From Bog-756 sp963696495 (GTDB taxonomy: Bacteria > Actinomycetota > Acidimicrobiia > Acidimicrobiales > RAAP-2): DNA of 64,000 nucleotides. The notes beneath the pieces were generated by a model. That model worked only from the letters and a program-made list of their open reading frames with translations. It made no database searches and was not told where the DNA came from. The stretch spans positions 682,001 through 746,000 of the forward strand of contig CAVOKJ010000002.1 in NCBI GenBank assembly GCA_963696495.1, read 5' to 3'. Positions within the stretch are counted from its first letter, which is position 1; every line of letters starts with the position of its first letter. Below are positions 8,825 through 16,677 of the stretch, one piece after another. The translations under genes and the position numbers were made by a program.

Positions 8825-9394
8825 TCAGATCTCGAGGAGCTCCTGCTCCTTGTGGGCCAACAGGCGGTCGATGGCCGCCACCTGCTCCTGGGTGAGCTTG
8901 TCCAGTTCCTTCTCCACCCGCTCGAGCTCGTCGCTCGAGAGGTCGCCGTCCTTCTGCATGGACTCGAGGTCATGACGGGCGGAGCGGCGGCCGTTCCGCA
9001 CGGTGACCCGTCCCTCCTCCGCCTTCTGCTTGACCACCCTGACCAGCTCCTTGCGACGCTGCTCGGTCGGGACCGGGAACGAGAGCCGGATCACCGTCCC
9101 GTCATTTGACGGCGTGATACCCAGGTCAGAGGTCTGCAGTGCCTTCTCGATGGCGGCCATGGAGCTCTTGTCGTAGGGGGAGATCACGAGGAGCCGGGCT
9201 TCGGGGACGCTGAACCCCGCCATCTGACGCAGCTCGGTCTCCGCCCCGTAGTAGTCGACCTTCAGATGCTCCACCAGGGCCGGGGTGGCCCGGCCGGTAC
9301 GGATCGACGCGAACTCCGCCTGGGTGTGCTCCACGGCTCTGGCCATGTGTTCGCGCGCGTCCGCCACCACCAGCGCGATCAGGTCGTCATCCAT
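8825..9394 (-). CDS. frr: Ribosome recycling factor
   Basis: With EF-G, splits post-termination ribosomes; 189 residues against the usual ~185. Family features are 'IRTGRATPALVEHLKVDYYG', 'LLVISPYDKSSMAAIEKAL', 'LGITPSNDGTVIRLSFP' and the C-terminal helix 'ARHDLESMQKDGDLSSDE'. The ATG at 9394 gives the family N-terminus (MDDDLIALVVADAREHM). A TACGCT box sits 9 nt upstream and there is no Shine-Dalgarno. It is 61 bp downstream of pyrH, the standard order. Confidence 0.96.
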   Translation of the reverse strand: MDDDLIALVVADAREHMARAVEHTQAEFASIRTGRATPALVEHLKVDYYGAETELRQMAGFSVPEARLLVISPYDKSSMAAIEKALQTSDLGITPSNDGTVIRLSFPVPTEQRRKELVRVVKQKAEEGRVTVRNGRRSARHDLESMQKDGDLSSDELERVEKELDKLTQEQVAAIDRLLAHKEQELLEI

Positions 9395-9455
9395 TAGCCG
9401 ACCAGCGTAGTCAGCAGGGTCGGGCCCCACCGAGAAGTTTCTCCGAACTGGCCTT

Positions 9456-10175
9456 TCATCGGACCAGGGTCCCGATTGCCTCGCCGCCGAGCGCCTTGCG
9501 GATGTTCCCGGGCTCCATCAGGTCGAAGACCCGGATCGGGAGCCCGTTGTCCATGCAGAACGTGATGGCGGTCAGGTCCATGACCCGGAGGTCCTTGGCC
9601 ACGACCTCCATGAAGGAGATCTCCTCGTAGCGGGTCGCCGTGGGGTCGAGCCGGGGATCGGCGGAGTAGACCCCGTCGACGCCGCCGTGCGTTCCCTTGC
9701 ACAGCAGATCGGCCTCGATCTCCGCTCCCCGGAGGGCCGCCGAGGTGTCGGTGGTGAAGTACGGGTTTCCCATGCCGGCGGCGAACACCACCACCCGGCC
9801 CTTCTCGAGGTGGCGGATGGCCCGGCGCCGGATGTACGGCTCGGCGACCTCCGCCATCTGGATGGCCGACAGCACGCGGGTCGACTGACCGTGGTGCTCG
9901 AGCGCGTCCTGGAGGGCGAGGGCGTTGATCACCGTCGCCAGCATGCCCATGGCGTCCGAGGTCGCCCGGTCCATCCCGGCGCCGGCGCCGGTGGTCCCCC
10001 TCCAGATGTTGCCGCCCCCGACCATCACCGCCAGTTCGATGCCCAGCCCGTCGCAGGTCTGCGCGATCTCCACGGCCAGTCGCTCGACGACGGAGGCGTC
10101 GATGGTCTCGTCCGAGGCGGACGAGGCCAGGGCCTCACCCGACAGTTTCAGGACGATGCGTCGCCGGTCACCCAC
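9456..10175 (-). CDS. pyrH: Uridylate kinase
   Basis: Phosphorylates UMP to UDP in pyrimidine nucleotide synthesis; a hexameric, amino-acid-kinase-fold enzyme. The length of 239 residues is normal. Motifs include 'RIVLKLSGEAL' at the N-terminus, 'MVGGGNIWRG', 'MDRATSDAMGMLATVINALA' and 'GTGNPYFTTDTSAALRG'-like 'AAGMGNPYFTTDTSAA'. It lies 7 bp after tsf, in the usual rpsB-tsf-pyrH-frr order, so it is almost certainly co-transcribed. Confidence 0.97.
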   Translation of the reverse strand: MGDRRRIVLKLSGEALASSASDETIDASVVERLAVEIAQTCDGLGIELAVMVGGGNIWRGTTGAGAGMDRATSDAMGMLATVINALALQDALEHHGQSTRVLSAIQMAEVAEPYIRRRAIRHLEKGRVVVFAAGMGNPYFTTDTSAALRGAEIEADLLCKGTHGGVDGVYSADPRLDPTATRYEEISFMEVVAKDLRVMDLTAITFCMDNGLPIRVFDLMEPGNIRKALGGEAIGTLVR

Positions 10176-10182
10176 GTGTACC

Positions 10183-10977
10183 TCAGTCGCCCACCACGAC
10201 CTGGGCGAACTGCGTCACCTTGGCCGGGCCGAGCAGCTTGGCGATGGTCTGTTTCTCGTCCTTGACGTACGGCTGATCGAGCAGCACCCGTTCCTTGTAC
10301 CAGCCGTTCAGGCGACCCTCGACGATCTTGGGGAGCTGAGCATCGGGCTTCCCCTCGTTCCGGGCGATCTTCTCCACCGTCTCGCGCTCCGCTGCCACCT
10401 CGTCCTCGGGGACGTCCTCCCGGGTGATGAAGCTCGGCCACGCGAAGGCGATGTGAGCGGCGATGTCGTGGGCCAGTTGCTCGGTGCCCCCGTCGAGGGC
10501 CACGACCACGGCGTTGACACCCCTGCCGGCCTGGAGGTGCAGGTAGGTGTCGACGACACCACCGGACGGTGCCTCGATGCGGACCACCCGCCCGACCGAG
10601 ATGTTCTCCTTGAGCGTGATCTTCAGGTTGTCGATCTCGTCGCTCCGACTGGCGATGGCGTCTTCGCCCTGCTCGGCCACCAGATCCGCCAACGACGAGA
10701 CCAGGGCGACGAACTCGTCGGACTTGGCGACGAAGTCGGTCTCCGAGCGGAGCTGCACGATGGACGCCGCGGCGCCCGAGCGCCCGATGGCCACCGCACC
10801 CTCCGCGGCATCACGATCGGCGCGCTTGGCCTGGCTGGCCAGCCCCTTCTCCCGTAGCCGGGTGACGGCCTTGTCGAGGTCCCCCTCGGTCTCGTCGAGG
10901 GCGTTCTTGGCGTCGAGCATGCCGACACCGGTCATCTGGCGCAGCTTCTGGACATCCTTGGCTGAAAAGGCGGGCAC
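10183..10977 (-). CDS. tsf: Elongation factor Ts
   Basis: Guanine nucleotide exchange factor for EF-Tu; 264 residues. The N-terminal UBA-like module and TDVGF-type loop appear as 'DVQKLRQMTGVGMLDAKNAL', and the core as 'QLRSETDFVAKSDEFVAL'. The start is the GTG at 10977, two bases after the rpsB stop. A GAGGAGG inside the last rpsB codons lies 7 nt upstream and decides it; an earlier start would lie inside rpsB. Translational coupling to rpsB is likely. Confidence 0.95.
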   Translation of the reverse strand: MPAFSAKDVQKLRQMTGVGMLDAKNALDETEGDLDKAVTRLREKGLASQAKRADRDAAEGAVAIGRSGAAASIVQLRSETDFVAKSDEFVALVSSLADLVAEQGEDAIASRSDEIDNLKITLKENISVGRVVRIEAPSGGVVDTYLHLQAGRGVNAVVVALDGGTEQLAHDIAAHIAFAWPSFITREDVPEDEVAAERETVEKIARNEGKPDAQLPKIVEGRLNGWYKERVLLDQPYVKDEKQTIAKLLGPAKVTQFAQVVVGD

Positions 10978-10979
10978 GG

Positions 10980-12029
10980 TCAGGCCTCCTCGGTCGGGGC
11001 GGGCTGGGCTTCGGGTTCGGCGGCCGGAGGCTCGGCCGCGGTGGTTGCTGCCGCCGGGCTCGGGGTGGCCTGCTCCGCGGGGGCTGCCTCCGCGGCCGGA
11101 GCCGATGCCGGCGCGGCCTCTGCTGTGGCGGCCGGGGCCGGGGCGGGAGCGGGGGCTGGGGCGGGTGCGGCCTCTGCTGCGGCGGCCGGGGCCGACGGCG
11201 CGGGCGGCGGTGGGATGGGGGCTCCACCGGTGGCTTTGGCCTCCGGAGCCGGCACCGGCTCGGCGGCGGCGGCCGTCGCTGCCGGTGAACTGGGGGAGGT
11301 CGGGGCCGGCGCCGAGGCGGGCGCGGGCGGCGCCGGCCGCTGCTGGGCGATGAACCGGCCCTCGGTCACTGCGTCGGCGACCACCCGGCACAGCAGCGCG
11401 CCGGAACGGATCGCATCGTCGTTCCCCGGGATCACGTGGGTGATCACATCGGGATCACAGTTGGTGTCGACCACGGCCACCACCGGCAGACCCAGCTTGT
11501 TGGCCTCGGTGACGGCGATGTGCTCCTTCTTGGTGTCGATGACGAAGATGGCGTCGGGCAGCCGGTCGAGTCCGCGGATGCCACCGAGGTTGCGCTGGAG
11601 CTTCTCGAGCTCCCGGGTGTGGCGCAGGGCCTCCTTCTTGGGCATGGCGTCGAAGTCGCCGGCCTTCTCCATGGCCTCGAACTCCTTCATCCGCTTGACC
11701 CGCGTCGAGACCGTCTGGAAGTTGGTGAGCATGCCGCCCAGCCACCGCTCGTTGACATAGGGCATCCCGCACGCCTCGGCGTAGATGGCCACCGGTCCCT
11801 GGGTCTGCTTCTTCGTCCCGACGAAGAGGATGGTGCCGCCCCCGGCCACGAGGTCCCGGATGTACCCGTAGGACTCCTCGATGCCCTTCATGGTCTGGCG
11901 GAGGTCGATCAGGTAGATCCCGTTCCGCTCCCCGAGGATGAACCTTCGCATCTTGGGGTTCCAGCGACGGGTCTGGTGCCCGAAGTGGACGCCCGCGCCC
12001 AACAGCTGCTTCATCGTGACGACGGCCAT
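10980..12029 (-). CDS. rpsB: 30S ribosomal protein S2 with a ~110-residue Ala/Pro-rich C-terminal tail
   Basis: Structural protein of the small subunit. Residues 1 to ~237 are ordinary S2 (MKQLLGAGVHFGHQTRRWNP, 'GTKKQTQGPVAIYAEACGMP', 'DPDVITHVIPGNDDAIR'). From about residue 238 to 349 the protein is almost only Ala, Pro, Glu, Thr and Ser, with no domain. AAGGAG lies 7 nt before the ATG. The upstream gap 12030-12261 should hold the operon promoter. A short perfect palindrome (CCTCC GA GGAGG, 12073-12084) is visible there but I see no firm promoter hexamers. Confidence 0.96.
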   Translation of the reverse strand: MAVVTMKQLLGAGVHFGHQTRRWNPKMRRFILGERNGIYLIDLRQTMKGIEESYGYIRDLVAGGGTILFVGTKKQTQGPVAIYAEACGMPYVNERWLGGMLTNFQTVSTRVKRMKEFEAMEKAGDFDAMPKKEALRHTRELEKLQRNLGGIRGLDRLPDAIFVIDTKKEHIAVTEANKLGLPVVAVVDTNCDPDVITHVIPGNDDAIRSGALLCRVVADAVTEGRFIAQQRPAPPAPASAPAPTSPSSPAATAAAAEPVPAPEAKATGGAPIPPPPAPSAPAAAAEAAPAPAPAPAPAPAATAEAAPASAPAAEAAPAEQATPSPAAATTAAEPPAAEPEAQPAPTEEA

Positions 12030-12261
12030 ATGACTGCTCCTTGGTACGGTTGCTCCACCCCGGCCACAACACCTCCGAGGAGGCGACCGTGGACGCGGCC
12101 GGGTGCCTGGTTCTTGCTACTCGAACGCCCCGCCGGTTGACGAAGCATGACCATGGTAGTGGCTGGGCGGCCGGACGCTCCATTCGGGCGGCCCGGACCT
12201 CCCGGCAGGGGGCGGCCCATGGTGGCCCAGCCGGGGCGGCTCAGCCCGCGGTGGCCGCCTC

Positions 12262-13125
12262 TCAGCCCGCCGTGGCCGTCGGCACCCGCTTGGACTTCGA
12301 GCCCTCGCCGGTGGCACCACCGGACCCGGCGGGACGCCTTCCCGCCCCCTCGGGCCGGTCAGCCAGCTTGGCCCGCAGCTGGAGCACCGCCTTGGTGTGG
12401 ATCTGGCAGACCCGCGACTCGGTGACACCGAGGATGTCGCCGATCTCGGCCAGGGTCAGGCCCTCGTAGTAGTAGAGGGTCAGGACCGTCTTCTCCCGCT
12501 CGGCCATCTGGCCCACCGCCTGGATCAGCGCCTCTTTGGTCTCCTTGACCTCGAACGTGTCCATGGGGCCGGCGGTGCTGTCGGGCAGGGTCTCCCCCAG
12601 CGTCGAACGGTCGGACCGGTCGCCGCCCCGGAACACCTCGTCGAGCGCCACCACGCCCACGAAGGAGATCTTGCGGAGGGCGGTCTGGAACTCGGCGTCG
12701 GTCATCTCGAGGTCGGCGGCCACCTCGGCGTCGGTGGGGGTGCGGTGGAGGGTGGCCTCCAGCTTCGAGTACGACTGCTCCACGGCCCGGGCCTTGGCCC
12801 GCACCGACCGCGGGACCCAGTCGATCGAGCGCAGCTCGTCGATGATGGCGCCCTTGATCCGGGGGATGGCGTACGTCTCGAACTTGATCTTGCGCACCGG
12901 TTCGAACCGCTCGATGGCGTCGATCAGGCCGATGATCCCGTAACTGGCCAGATCCGCCTCGTCGACATGGCGGGGCAGGCCGACCGACACCCGCCCGGCG
13001 ACGTACTTCACGACCGGGGCGTAGTGCACGATCAGCTGATCCCGAAGCGCCCGGGCGCCGGTCTTCTTGTACTCGGCCCACAGTGCGTCGATCCCGTGTC
13101 CGACACTGTCCAGTTGAGTCGCCAA
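12262..13125 (-). CDS. whiG: RNA polymerase sigma factor of the FliA/WhiG (sigma-28) family
   Basis: Alternative sigma factor. In actinobacteria WhiG drives developmental or motility-type regulons; no flagellar genes are visible here. It has 287 residues. Region 2 is in 'HVDEADLASYGIIGLIDAIE' and 'KFETYAIPRIKGAIIDELRS'. Region 3 has 'PTDAEVAADLEMTDAEF'. Region 4 has 'LTLYYYEGLTLAEIGDILGV' and 'SRVCQIHTKAVLQLRAKL'. The tail is basic and Ala/Gly-rich. I take the TTG at 13125 as start: it is 8 bp after the xerC stop and follows AAGGGGA. No ATG or GTG fits better. xerC and whiG therefore look like one transcription unit. Confidence 0.9.
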   Translation of the reverse strand: MATQLDSVGHGIDALWAEYKKTGARALRDQLIVHYAPVVKYVAGRVSVGLPRHVDEADLASYGIIGLIDAIERFEPVRKIKFETYAIPRIKGAIIDELRSIDWVPRSVRAKARAVEQSYSKLEATLHRTPTDAEVAADLEMTDAEFQTALRKISFVGVVALDEVFRGGDRSDRSTLGETLPDSTAGPMDTFEVKETKEALIQAVGQMAEREKTVLTLYYYEGLTLAEIGDILGVTESRVCQIHTKAVLQLRAKLADRPEGAGRRPAGSGGATGEGSKSKRVPTATAG

Positions 13126-13133
13126 TTGTCCCC

Positions 13134-14015
13134 TTAGGCCCGTGGGTGCGTGCCCGCATACACCGTGAGCAAGCGCTCCTTGCTTACATGAGTGTAGACC
13201 TGCGTGGTCTGAAGACTGGCGTGACCCAGCAGTTCCTGCACCACACGCAGGTCTGCGCCCCCGTCGAGCAGGTGGGTGGCGAAGCTGTGCCTGAGGGCGT
13301 GGGGATGGGTGGGGACCGGTGAACGCCGGTCGAGGAGGCGCCGGACGTCCCGCGGTCCGAGGCGGTTCCCGCGCCGGTTGAAGAAGAGGGCGGCATCGGG
13401 GCTGGACTCGGTGGCCAGGGCCTGGCGAGGGCCGTCCAGCCAGGCCCGGACCGCCGAGGCACCTCGCTCGTGGATCAGCACCTGACGCTGCTTGGAGCCC
13501 TTGCCGGTGACGGTGACCACCAGGCGGTCGAGGTCGACGTCCCTGACGTCGAGCCCGCACAGCTCGGCCACCCGCAGTCCGCTCCCGTAGAGCAGCTCCA
13601 GCACCGCGTCGTCCCGCCGGTCCACCGGCGACGCCGGGGGCGCCCCGGGCTCCGGCGCCGGCTCCAACAGCTCGTCGAGTTCACCGTGGCCGAGCACCCG
13701 GGGCAGCCGTGAGTCGGGCGACGGTGCGGACAGCCGGGTGGAGGGGTCGACGCCCACCATCCCGCGTGTGGCGCACCACTGGAAGTACGAACGCAGGGAG
13801 GCGGCGATCCGGGCGATGGACGCCTTGGCGTACCGGCGCGTGGCCAGGAACGCCAGGTACCGCCGGAGCATGATCCGGTCGACGTCCTCGGGGCCCTCGG
13901 CACCCCCCCGACCGGCCCAGTCGACGAAGCGCCCGACATCGGAGGAGTAGGCCCGGACCGACGCCGGCGAGAGGCCGTCGACCGATCGGCGGAATGCATC
14001 GATCTCCCAGGGCAC
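13134..14015 (-). CDS. xerC: XerC/XerD-type tyrosine site-specific recombinase
   Basis: Probably the chromosome-dimer resolving recombinase. It has 293 residues from the GTG at 14015, the normal Xer size. An N-terminal SAM-like core-binding domain is followed by the catalytic domain with R148 (GSGLRVAELCGL), K172 (GKGSKQR), H239 and R242 (HALRHSFATHLL), H265 (GHASLQTTQ) and the nucleophile Y274 (VYTHVS). The GTG at 14015 is preceded by TACCCT with a 6-nt spacer, so I prefer it to the in-frame GTG at 14054. No att sites or cargo genes suggest an integrase role, and it is joined to whiG and rpsB as in other actinobacteria. Confidence 0.93.
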   Translation of the reverse strand: MPWEIDAFRRSVDGLSPASVRAYSSDVGRFVDWAGRGGAEGPEDVDRIMLRRYLAFLATRRYAKASIARIAASLRSYFQWCATRGMVGVDPSTRLSAPSPDSRLPRVLGHGELDELLEPAPEPGAPPASPVDRRDDAVLELLYGSGLRVAELCGLDVRDVDLDRLVVTVTGKGSKQRQVLIHERGASAVRAWLDGPRQALATESSPDAALFFNRRGNRLGPRDVRRLLDRRSPVPTHPHALRHSFATHLLDGGADLRVVQELLGHASLQTTQVYTHVSKERLLTVYAGTHPRA

Positions 14016-14021
14016 CCCAAA

Positions 14022-14027
14022 AGGGTA
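14022..14027 (-). promoter_or_regulatory. Candidate leaderless -10 box for xerC-whiG
   Basis: TACCCT on the minus strand, 6 nt before the GTG at 14015. The divergent gap 14028-14262 also carries the Shine-Dalgarno of the plus-strand binding-protein gene. Confidence 0.45.
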
Positions 14028-14262
14028 CCGGCCCCTGCGCCCGATCCCGGGCACCCCGCCCCGGGGCTGCCTCGGATCGACGCCGACCCGGCCCGGCGGG
14101 ACGTGCCCCGAGCGGTCCGCCTAGCCAACACCTGGCACGGCATGAGCGCTATCGTCAGGCCGTTGCCCGGAGTCGACCCGCGGAATTGGTGCACCACCTG
14201 CGACGACAATCGGCAACGGGAAGGCCGGCGCGTGGTGCTCGGCCCGTGTGCGAAGGGGGACC

Positions 14263-15942
14263 ATGTCCGATCAGATCGACCGACGCTCGTTTCTCGCCCG
14301 CAGCGCCGCTGCCGGCGCGGGCGTGGCCGTGGTGGCGACATCGGGTGGCCTCCTGGCTGCCTGCAGCTCCGGGTCGTCGTCCTCGTCCACCACCGGCTCG
14401 ACCGGGACCCACCCCGACGGCGTCTCCTCGGCCACCCCGAAGGCCGGTGGATCACTCACCTTCGGGGTGGACGCCGAGGAGAAGGGCTTCTCCCCGACGC
14501 AGGGCACGTTCGACGAGGTCGGGATCCTCTACGCCCGCACCGTGTTCGATCCCCTGATGATCCTCGACGCCACCGGGACCCCCCAGCCCTATCTGGCCGA
14601 GTCGGTCACCCCGAACAGCACCTATACGCAGTGGACCATCACCCTGCGCTCCGGCCTGGTGTTCCACAACGGGACGAGCTGCGATGCCGCCGCCGTGGCC
14701 GCCAATTTCGCCGCCCATCAGGCCTCCGCCCTCACCGGGCCCACCCTCACCAACCTCCAGTCGGTCGCCGTGACCAGCCCCCTGGTGGTGACCCTGACCA
14801 TGAAGGCCCCGTGGGTCCCCTTCAACTACTACCTGACCGGCGGCATCGGCGGACAGTTCGCCTACGTGGCCGAGCCGAAGTGGCTGGCCACCAACAGCCA
14901 GACGAATCCCATCGGCACCGGCCCCTTCGTCTTCCAGGACTGGGTGCCGAACGACCACTTCACGGCGACCAAGAACCAGCACTACTGGCGGTCCGGGCTC
15001 CCCCTGCTGGACAGCATCACGTACAAGCCCATCCCCGATCCCGACCAGCTCCTGGCCAGTCTCACCTCCGGGGCCGTCGACATCATGCACACCGACACCC
15101 CCAACGACATCCTGACCATCCGGGCCGACACCTCGCTGGGCTACATCGACGACTCCAAGAACATCGCCGGGGAGCCCGACATGGGCTGTCTGCTCCTCAA
15201 CCTCTCCAAGCCGCCCTTCGACAACCTCAAGGTACGCCAGGCCACCGCCTACGCCATCAGCTCCGCCCAGTACGTGCAGGTCATCGACCACGGCGTCAAC
15301 GCCACGTCCAACGGCCCCTTCACCCCGTCGTCCCCCTACTACGTCGCCGACAACGGCTATCCGGTCTACAACGTCGACACGGCCAAGTCGCTGGTCAAGC
15401 AGGTGGAGGCGGAGACCGGCAAGCCGGTGTCGGTGACCCTCAACCACACGCCCGACGCCAGCACCACCAAGATCGCCGAGTACCTCCAGCAGCTGCTCCA
15501 GAGCGTCGGGATGAAGGTGGGCCTCAGCCCCGTCGAGCAGGCGCAGATCATCAACACCGCGCTGCTGGGCACGTTCGAAGCCCAGCTGTGGCGGCAGTTC
15601 GGCGCGGTGGACCCCGACCTCAACTACATCTTCTGGAGCCCGACCAACATCAACTCGGTCTTCTCCATCAACATGGCCCGGAACACCGACCCGGCGATGC
15701 AGACGGCCCTGATCAAGGGGCGTGAGTCGTCGAACCAGGCGGACCGGGTGGCCGCCTACCAGGAGGTGAGCAAGCTCATGGGCTCGGACATCCCCTACGT
15801 CTGGTACGACCGCACCACCTGGGCCATCGCCGCCCAGCCCCACGTCCAGGACTTCGCCGCGCCCACGACGCCGGCGGGCGACAAGGCCTTCGCCCTGATC
15901 GGGGGGGCCATCTGGCCCACGCAGATCTGGCTGAGCTCCTGA
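14263..15942 (+). CDS. ABC transporter substrate-binding lipoprotein, family 5 (peptide/nickel type), Tat-exported
   Basis: Predicted extracytoplasmic solute-binding protein anchored to the membrane by lipid; 559 residues. The N-terminus has a twin-arginine motif (DRRSFLA, R7-R8), a hydrophobic stretch and a lipobox LAAC with C34. A Ser/Thr-rich linker leads into the SBP_bac_5 fold: 'LTFGVDAEEKGFSP', 'TQWTITLRSGLVFHNGT', 'NPIGTGPFVFQDW' and 'YWRSGLPLLDSITYKPIPD'. The substrate cannot be read from sequence; oligopeptides are typical. No permease or ATPase genes are adjacent, so it either serves a transporter encoded elsewhere or works alone. AAGGGGGA before the ATG is the ribosome binding site and excludes the earlier in-frame start at 14248. 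Confidence 0.9.
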   Translation: MSDQIDRRSFLARSAAAGAGVAVVATSGGLLAACSSGSSSSSTTGSTGTHPDGVSSATPKAGGSLTFGVDAEEKGFSPTQGTFDEVGILYARTVFDPLMILDATGTPQPYLAESVTPNSTYTQWTITLRSGLVFHNGTSCDAAAVAANFAAHQASALTGPTLTNLQSVAVTSPLVVTLTMKAPWVPFNYYLTGGIGGQFAYVAEPKWLATNSQTNPIGTGPFVFQDWVPNDHFTATKNQHYWRSGLPLLDSITYKPIPDPDQLLASLTSGAVDIMHTDTPNDILTIRADTSLGYIDDSKNIAGEPDMGCLLLNLSKPPFDNLKVRQATAYAISSAQYVQVIDHGVNATSNGPFTPSSPYYVADNGYPVYNVDTAKSLVKQVEAETGKPVSVTLNHTPDASTTKIAEYLQQLLQSVGMKVGLSPVEQAQIINTALLGTFEAQLWRQFGAVDPDLNYIFWSPTNINSVFSINMARNTDPAMQTALIKGRESSNQADRVAAYQEVSKLMGSDIPYVWYDRTTWAIAAQPHVQDFAAPTTPAGDKAFALIGGAIWPTQIWLSS

Positions 15943-15984
15943 GTCGGGACGGCCGCTCGCCCCGAACGGCCGGGCGGGCCGTGC

Positions 15985-15990
15985 CATGAT
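15985..15990 (+). promoter_or_regulatory. Candidate -10 box for the two-component operon
   Basis: CATGAT, 6 nt before the ATG at 15997. The geometry is the same as for other leaderless candidates here, but the first base departs from TANNNT. Confidence 0.35.
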
Positions 15991-15996
15991 CGGCGT

Positions 15997-16674
15997 ATGA
16001 GCCGCATCCTGATCGTCGAGGATGACAAGCGAATCCGGTCGTCCATGCGCCTCGCCCTCGAGGACGAGGGGTACACGGTGGACGACGTGGCCAGCGGCGA
16101 GGAGGCGGTCGCCCGCTTCAACGAGGAGCCGTTCGAGCTGGCGCTCATCGACCTGATGCTCCCCGGGATGGACGGCTTCGAGACCTGTCGCACACTGCGC
16201 CGCCAGAGCACGGTGCCGATCATCATGGTGACCGCCCGCTCGGACACCCACGATGTGGTGGCCGGGCTGGAGGCCGGCGCCGACGACTACGTGACCAAGC
16301 CCTTCGTGGCCAAGGAGCTGGCCGCCCGCATCCGGGCCCTCCTGCGCCGATCGCGGACCGACGACGCCGGCAGCTCGGTCATCACCTTCGGCGATGTGGA
16401 GATCGAGCCCGAAGCCGGGGTGGTCAGACGGGACGGGGACGAGGTCCACTGCACCCGCACGGAGTTCCGACTCCTGAGCGAGCTGGCCGAACACCCGGGC
16501 AAGGTCCTGAGCCGTGAGCACCTGCTGGAGCGGGTCTGGGGGTACGACTACTTCGGCGACGGCCGCCTCGTCGACGTCCACGTGCGCCGGCTCCGGACCA
16601 AGATCGAGCCCGACCCCGCCAATCCTCGCTTCATCCTGACCGTCCGGGGCATGGGCTACAAGCTGGCGGTCTGA
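15997..16674 (+). CDS. OmpR/PhoB-family response regulator (MtrA-like by context)
   Basis: Two-component transcription factor of 225 residues. The receiver domain carries the acidic pair (VEDDK), the phosphoacceptor D52 (LIDLMLPGMDG), the switch Thr (MVTARSD) and Lys (VTKPF). The C-terminal winged helix has 'HCTRTEFRLLSELAEHPGKV' and 'VWGYDYFGDGRLVDVHVRRL'. It is followed after 3 bp by a histidine kinase and then a GerMN lipoprotein, the same order as mtrA-mtrB-lpqB in actinobacteria. That points to a role in cell-wall or cell-cycle control, an inference from context rather than from a diagnostic residue. Confidence 0.93.
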   Translation: MSRILIVEDDKRIRSSMRLALEDEGYTVDDVASGEEAVARFNEEPFELALIDLMLPGMDGFETCRTLRRQSTVPIIMVTARSDTHDVVAGLEAGADDYVTKPFVAKELAARIRALLRRSRTDDAGSSVITFGDVEIEPEAGVVRRDGDEVHCTRTEFRLLSELAEHPGKVLSREHLLERVWGYDYFGDGRLVDVHVRRLRTKIEPDPANPRFILTVRGMGYKLAV

Positions 16675-16677
16675 TCC

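Noticed and set aside
13134..14015. Phage or element integrase
   Set aside because: Context (whiG, rpsB) and size match a housekeeping Xer recombinase; no att repeats or cargo.
14452..16581. A 709-codon minus-strand open frame
   Set aside because: Opposite the binding-protein and response-regulator genes, both strongly supported.
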